From assembly GCA_964632845.1 (NCBI GenBank), contig CAZWDU010000026.1, positions 1 through 13,761 of the forward strand: a stretch of 13,761 nt of DNA. Direction: 5' to 3'. The notes beneath the pieces are model-generated. The model was not told where the DNA came from. It saw only the letters and a program-made list of their open reading frames with translations, and made no database searches. Shown here piece after piece: positions 12,277-13,761 of this stretch. A program made the translations under genes and the position numbers. How positions within the stretch are numbered: position 1 is the stretch's first letter; each line of letters opens with the position of its first letter. This DNA comes from JAOZHU01 sp964632845. Lineage in GTDB: Archaea > Thermoproteota > Bathyarchaeia > Bathyarchaeales > Bathycorpusculaceae.

Positions 12277-13761
12277 TTATTCCAAGGAAGCCGTGCCTTG
12301 GTTACGCAACTGCTTGAGGCGGGCATCCATGTCGGAAAGACCCGGCGTGTCAGGCAGCGCATAGTCAGCTTTGCCCCGCTTAGCCAAGTACTCGGGATAA
12401 TGAGCAACTTTCACCGGCACTGCAAATTTGATTTTAGGCTCAGAAATCAGCAGGGCCTCGCCGACATCAAGCATTTTAATCTCGGTTTCGCTGTACTCCA
12501 TGTAAGGCGTGTTCTCAGTCAAGTACAGCCGATCCTTCTTCAGTTCAGTCTTCATGATAACTTTAGTCCACAACTCAGCGAAAACGTCAAAGTTTATTCT
12601 TGAAGGCCTAGGCGTCACAGCGTTAAGACCAACGCGGTACTTTCGGTAGGTAAGAGCGATGTCGGAGAAAATGGTTCGCGACTTGTTAGGGTCAAGAAAC
12701 TCGTGTGCTTCTTCAAGAGTTATGAGCAGCGTGGGAAGTTTGCGCCACTCTTCATAGTTATCCTCCCACAGGCGCTTGTAATGCTCCGCTATCGCTGAGG
12801 CTAAGAGGCAAACAACGCGGTTTTGATCTTCAGAGCGTAGGCCTGAAATGTCAACTAAGCAAGTTATGCCTTTGCATATGTTCTGCAGGGCGCTTTCGAT
12901 GAAGGTGTAGTTTGAAGCAGGAAACAGGTCATGCGGCAGAGACAAGAGCTTTTGCATAAGGGCCTCAACAACAACCTTCTGCGCGCGTATGCTGACGTTG
13001 CCTTCAGTTTGGTATAGTTCACGCGCGCGTTCAATCCATTCGGCCCCAAAATGCTTGTACAATGCCCAAGCGAGCCTTCGTTGGGGCGACTGGATTTCAG
13101 GGAAAAGAGTGCTCAGCTTAGCAGGAGTTATCGTGTGCAGGCCGACAACCATTTTCCCGTCTCTGGACGAGTAGTATTGAACTCTGCTGTAGAATAGAGG
13201 GTGGTCCTTTAAACCGCATTGTGGCTTAATTTCCTTGCCTTCTAAAAGCTGTCCTGCAAAATCAAAAATCAAAGCCACGGTTTTAGGGCTATTGTCGATA
13301 ATCTGGGCGTTCAGAATTAACTCCGTGTTGGTTTTTCCCGAGCCAGTCATGCCGAACATGCCCATCATTCTGGGTATAGCTTCAATGTTTACGCCCACTG
13401 ATCCCAACAGTTGGTCTTCTGAACGCAGATGCCCCACTTCAAGCTCGCCTGAAAGCTTGAGTATAGAGCAGTCTTCTTCGCTGGCAGCGTAAACTTTGTC
13501 CCGATAATTCGGGTTGAATGTTGGAGAACGCACCCTGCCTAAGCGTTTCTCTAGGAACAGTATCGCGTCAACGCTTCGGTAAGCCGAGTAGGGACCGAAA
13601 GCTTCCTTGCCCTCAGCTTCCCGCAGCTGTTCAATCAGCTCGAGGGTGGAGCTGCTTTCAGAGTTAACAACCCGCGCGTAGAAGATTCTTTCACCTGAAT
13701 CTATACGCACAATTTGCCCAAAAGAAAGGCAAACATCCTTGTTAACTAAAAAGGAGACAGA
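12277..13761 (-). CDS. HerA-like ATPase (FtsK/HerA superfamily), 5' partial
   Basis: A P-loop ATPase of the HerA/FtsK type, a hexameric DNA motor family. HerA works with the nuclease NurA in archaeal DNA-end resection. Counting from the first in-frame GTG (13708-13710), Walker A GMTGSGKT is at residues 120-127 and Walker B LLITLEEAHEF at about 328-338. The sensor region TPRPSRI is at 366-372, and TELKKDRLYL follows. The N-terminal part (IVRIDSGERIFYARVV, then REAEGKEAFGPYSAY) resembles the HAS-barrel found before HerA ATPase domains. The frame stays open for 17 further codons to the window edge, and that extension (VNKDVCLSFGQI) fits the barrel's first strand. The true start is therefore probably outside, with GTG 13710 the alternative. 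Neither nurA, mre11 nor rad50 is in view, so it could be a HerA paralogue with another role. The C terminus has no extra domain. Confidence 0.88.
   Translation of the reverse strand, partial: SVSFLVNKDVCLSFGQIVRIDSGERIFYARVVNSESSSTLELIEQLREAEGKEAFGPYSAYRSVDAILFLEKRLGRVRSPTFNPNYRDKVYAASEEDCSILKLSGELEVGHLRSEDQLLGSVGVNIEAIPRMMGMFGMTGSGKTNTELILNAQIIDNSPKTVALIFDFAGQLLEGKEIKPQCGLKDHPLFYSRVQYYSSRDGKMVVGLHTITPAKLSTLFPEIQSPQRRLAWALYKHFGAEWIERARELYQTEGNVSIRAQKVVVEALMQKLLSLPHDLFPASNYTFIESALQNICKGITCLVDISGLRSEDQNRVVCLLASAIAEHYKRLWEDNYEEWRKLPTLLITLEEAHEFLDPNKSRTIFSDIALTYRKYRVGLNAVTPRPSRINFDVFAELWTKVIMKTELKKDRLYLTENTPYMEYSETEIKMLDVGEALLISEPKIKFAVPVKVAHYPEYLAKRGKADYALPDTPGLSDMDARLKQLRNQGTASLE

Overview
The window looks archaeal. 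It encodes the large subunit of the archaea-specific D-family DNA polymerase, a geranylgeranylglyceryl phosphate synthase (archaeal ether lipids), an Elf1-type elongation factor, a Sec61-beta/SecG subunit and a HerA-like ATPase. A D-family polymerase, DUF2070, a HerA-like ATPase and moderate GC point to a mesophilic TACK-type lineage, with Bathyarchaeia my best guess. That lineage call is inference. No transposase, integrase, CRISPR array, tRNA or rRNA was found.

Layout. Positions 2-475 hold the 3' part of a stand-alone pyruvate-kinase C-terminal-domain protein, facing a DUF2070 membrane protein (508-2334, minus). Then come a small Sm-like protein (2586-2873, plus), a 57-residue SecG/Sec61-beta (2896-3069, minus), a MazG-type pyrophosphohydrolase (3212-3499, plus) and a small winged-helix regulator (3496-3729, minus) whose stop codon overlaps that of MazG. 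A minus-strand block encodes Elf1, GGGP synthase and DNA polymerase II large subunit (8398 down to 3808). Divergent from it, starting at 8503, is a two-gene nadE plus nitrilase-family operon, possibly a split glutamine-dependent NAD synthetase.

From about 10.2 to 11.57 kb the character changes. Two long intergenic stretches surround an unrecognised, probably DNA-binding protein (10728-11282). They carry many copies of TGTGAT/ATCACA, two copies of a GTGACGTCAC palindrome, and a perfect 17-bp direct repeat. The last copies run into the GTG start of a membrane-anchored coiled-coil protein with a C-terminal winged helix (11563-12276). That gene abuts, tail to tail with no gap, a HerA-like ATPase (12277-13761, minus) whose reading frame stays open to the window edge.

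Most of the window is informational and housekeeping. The candidate for something undescribed is the TGTGAT-motif regulatory region around the unknown protein and the membrane-tethered winged-helix protein. It looks like an operator family serving one or both of these genes, but the binding protein cannot be named from sequence.
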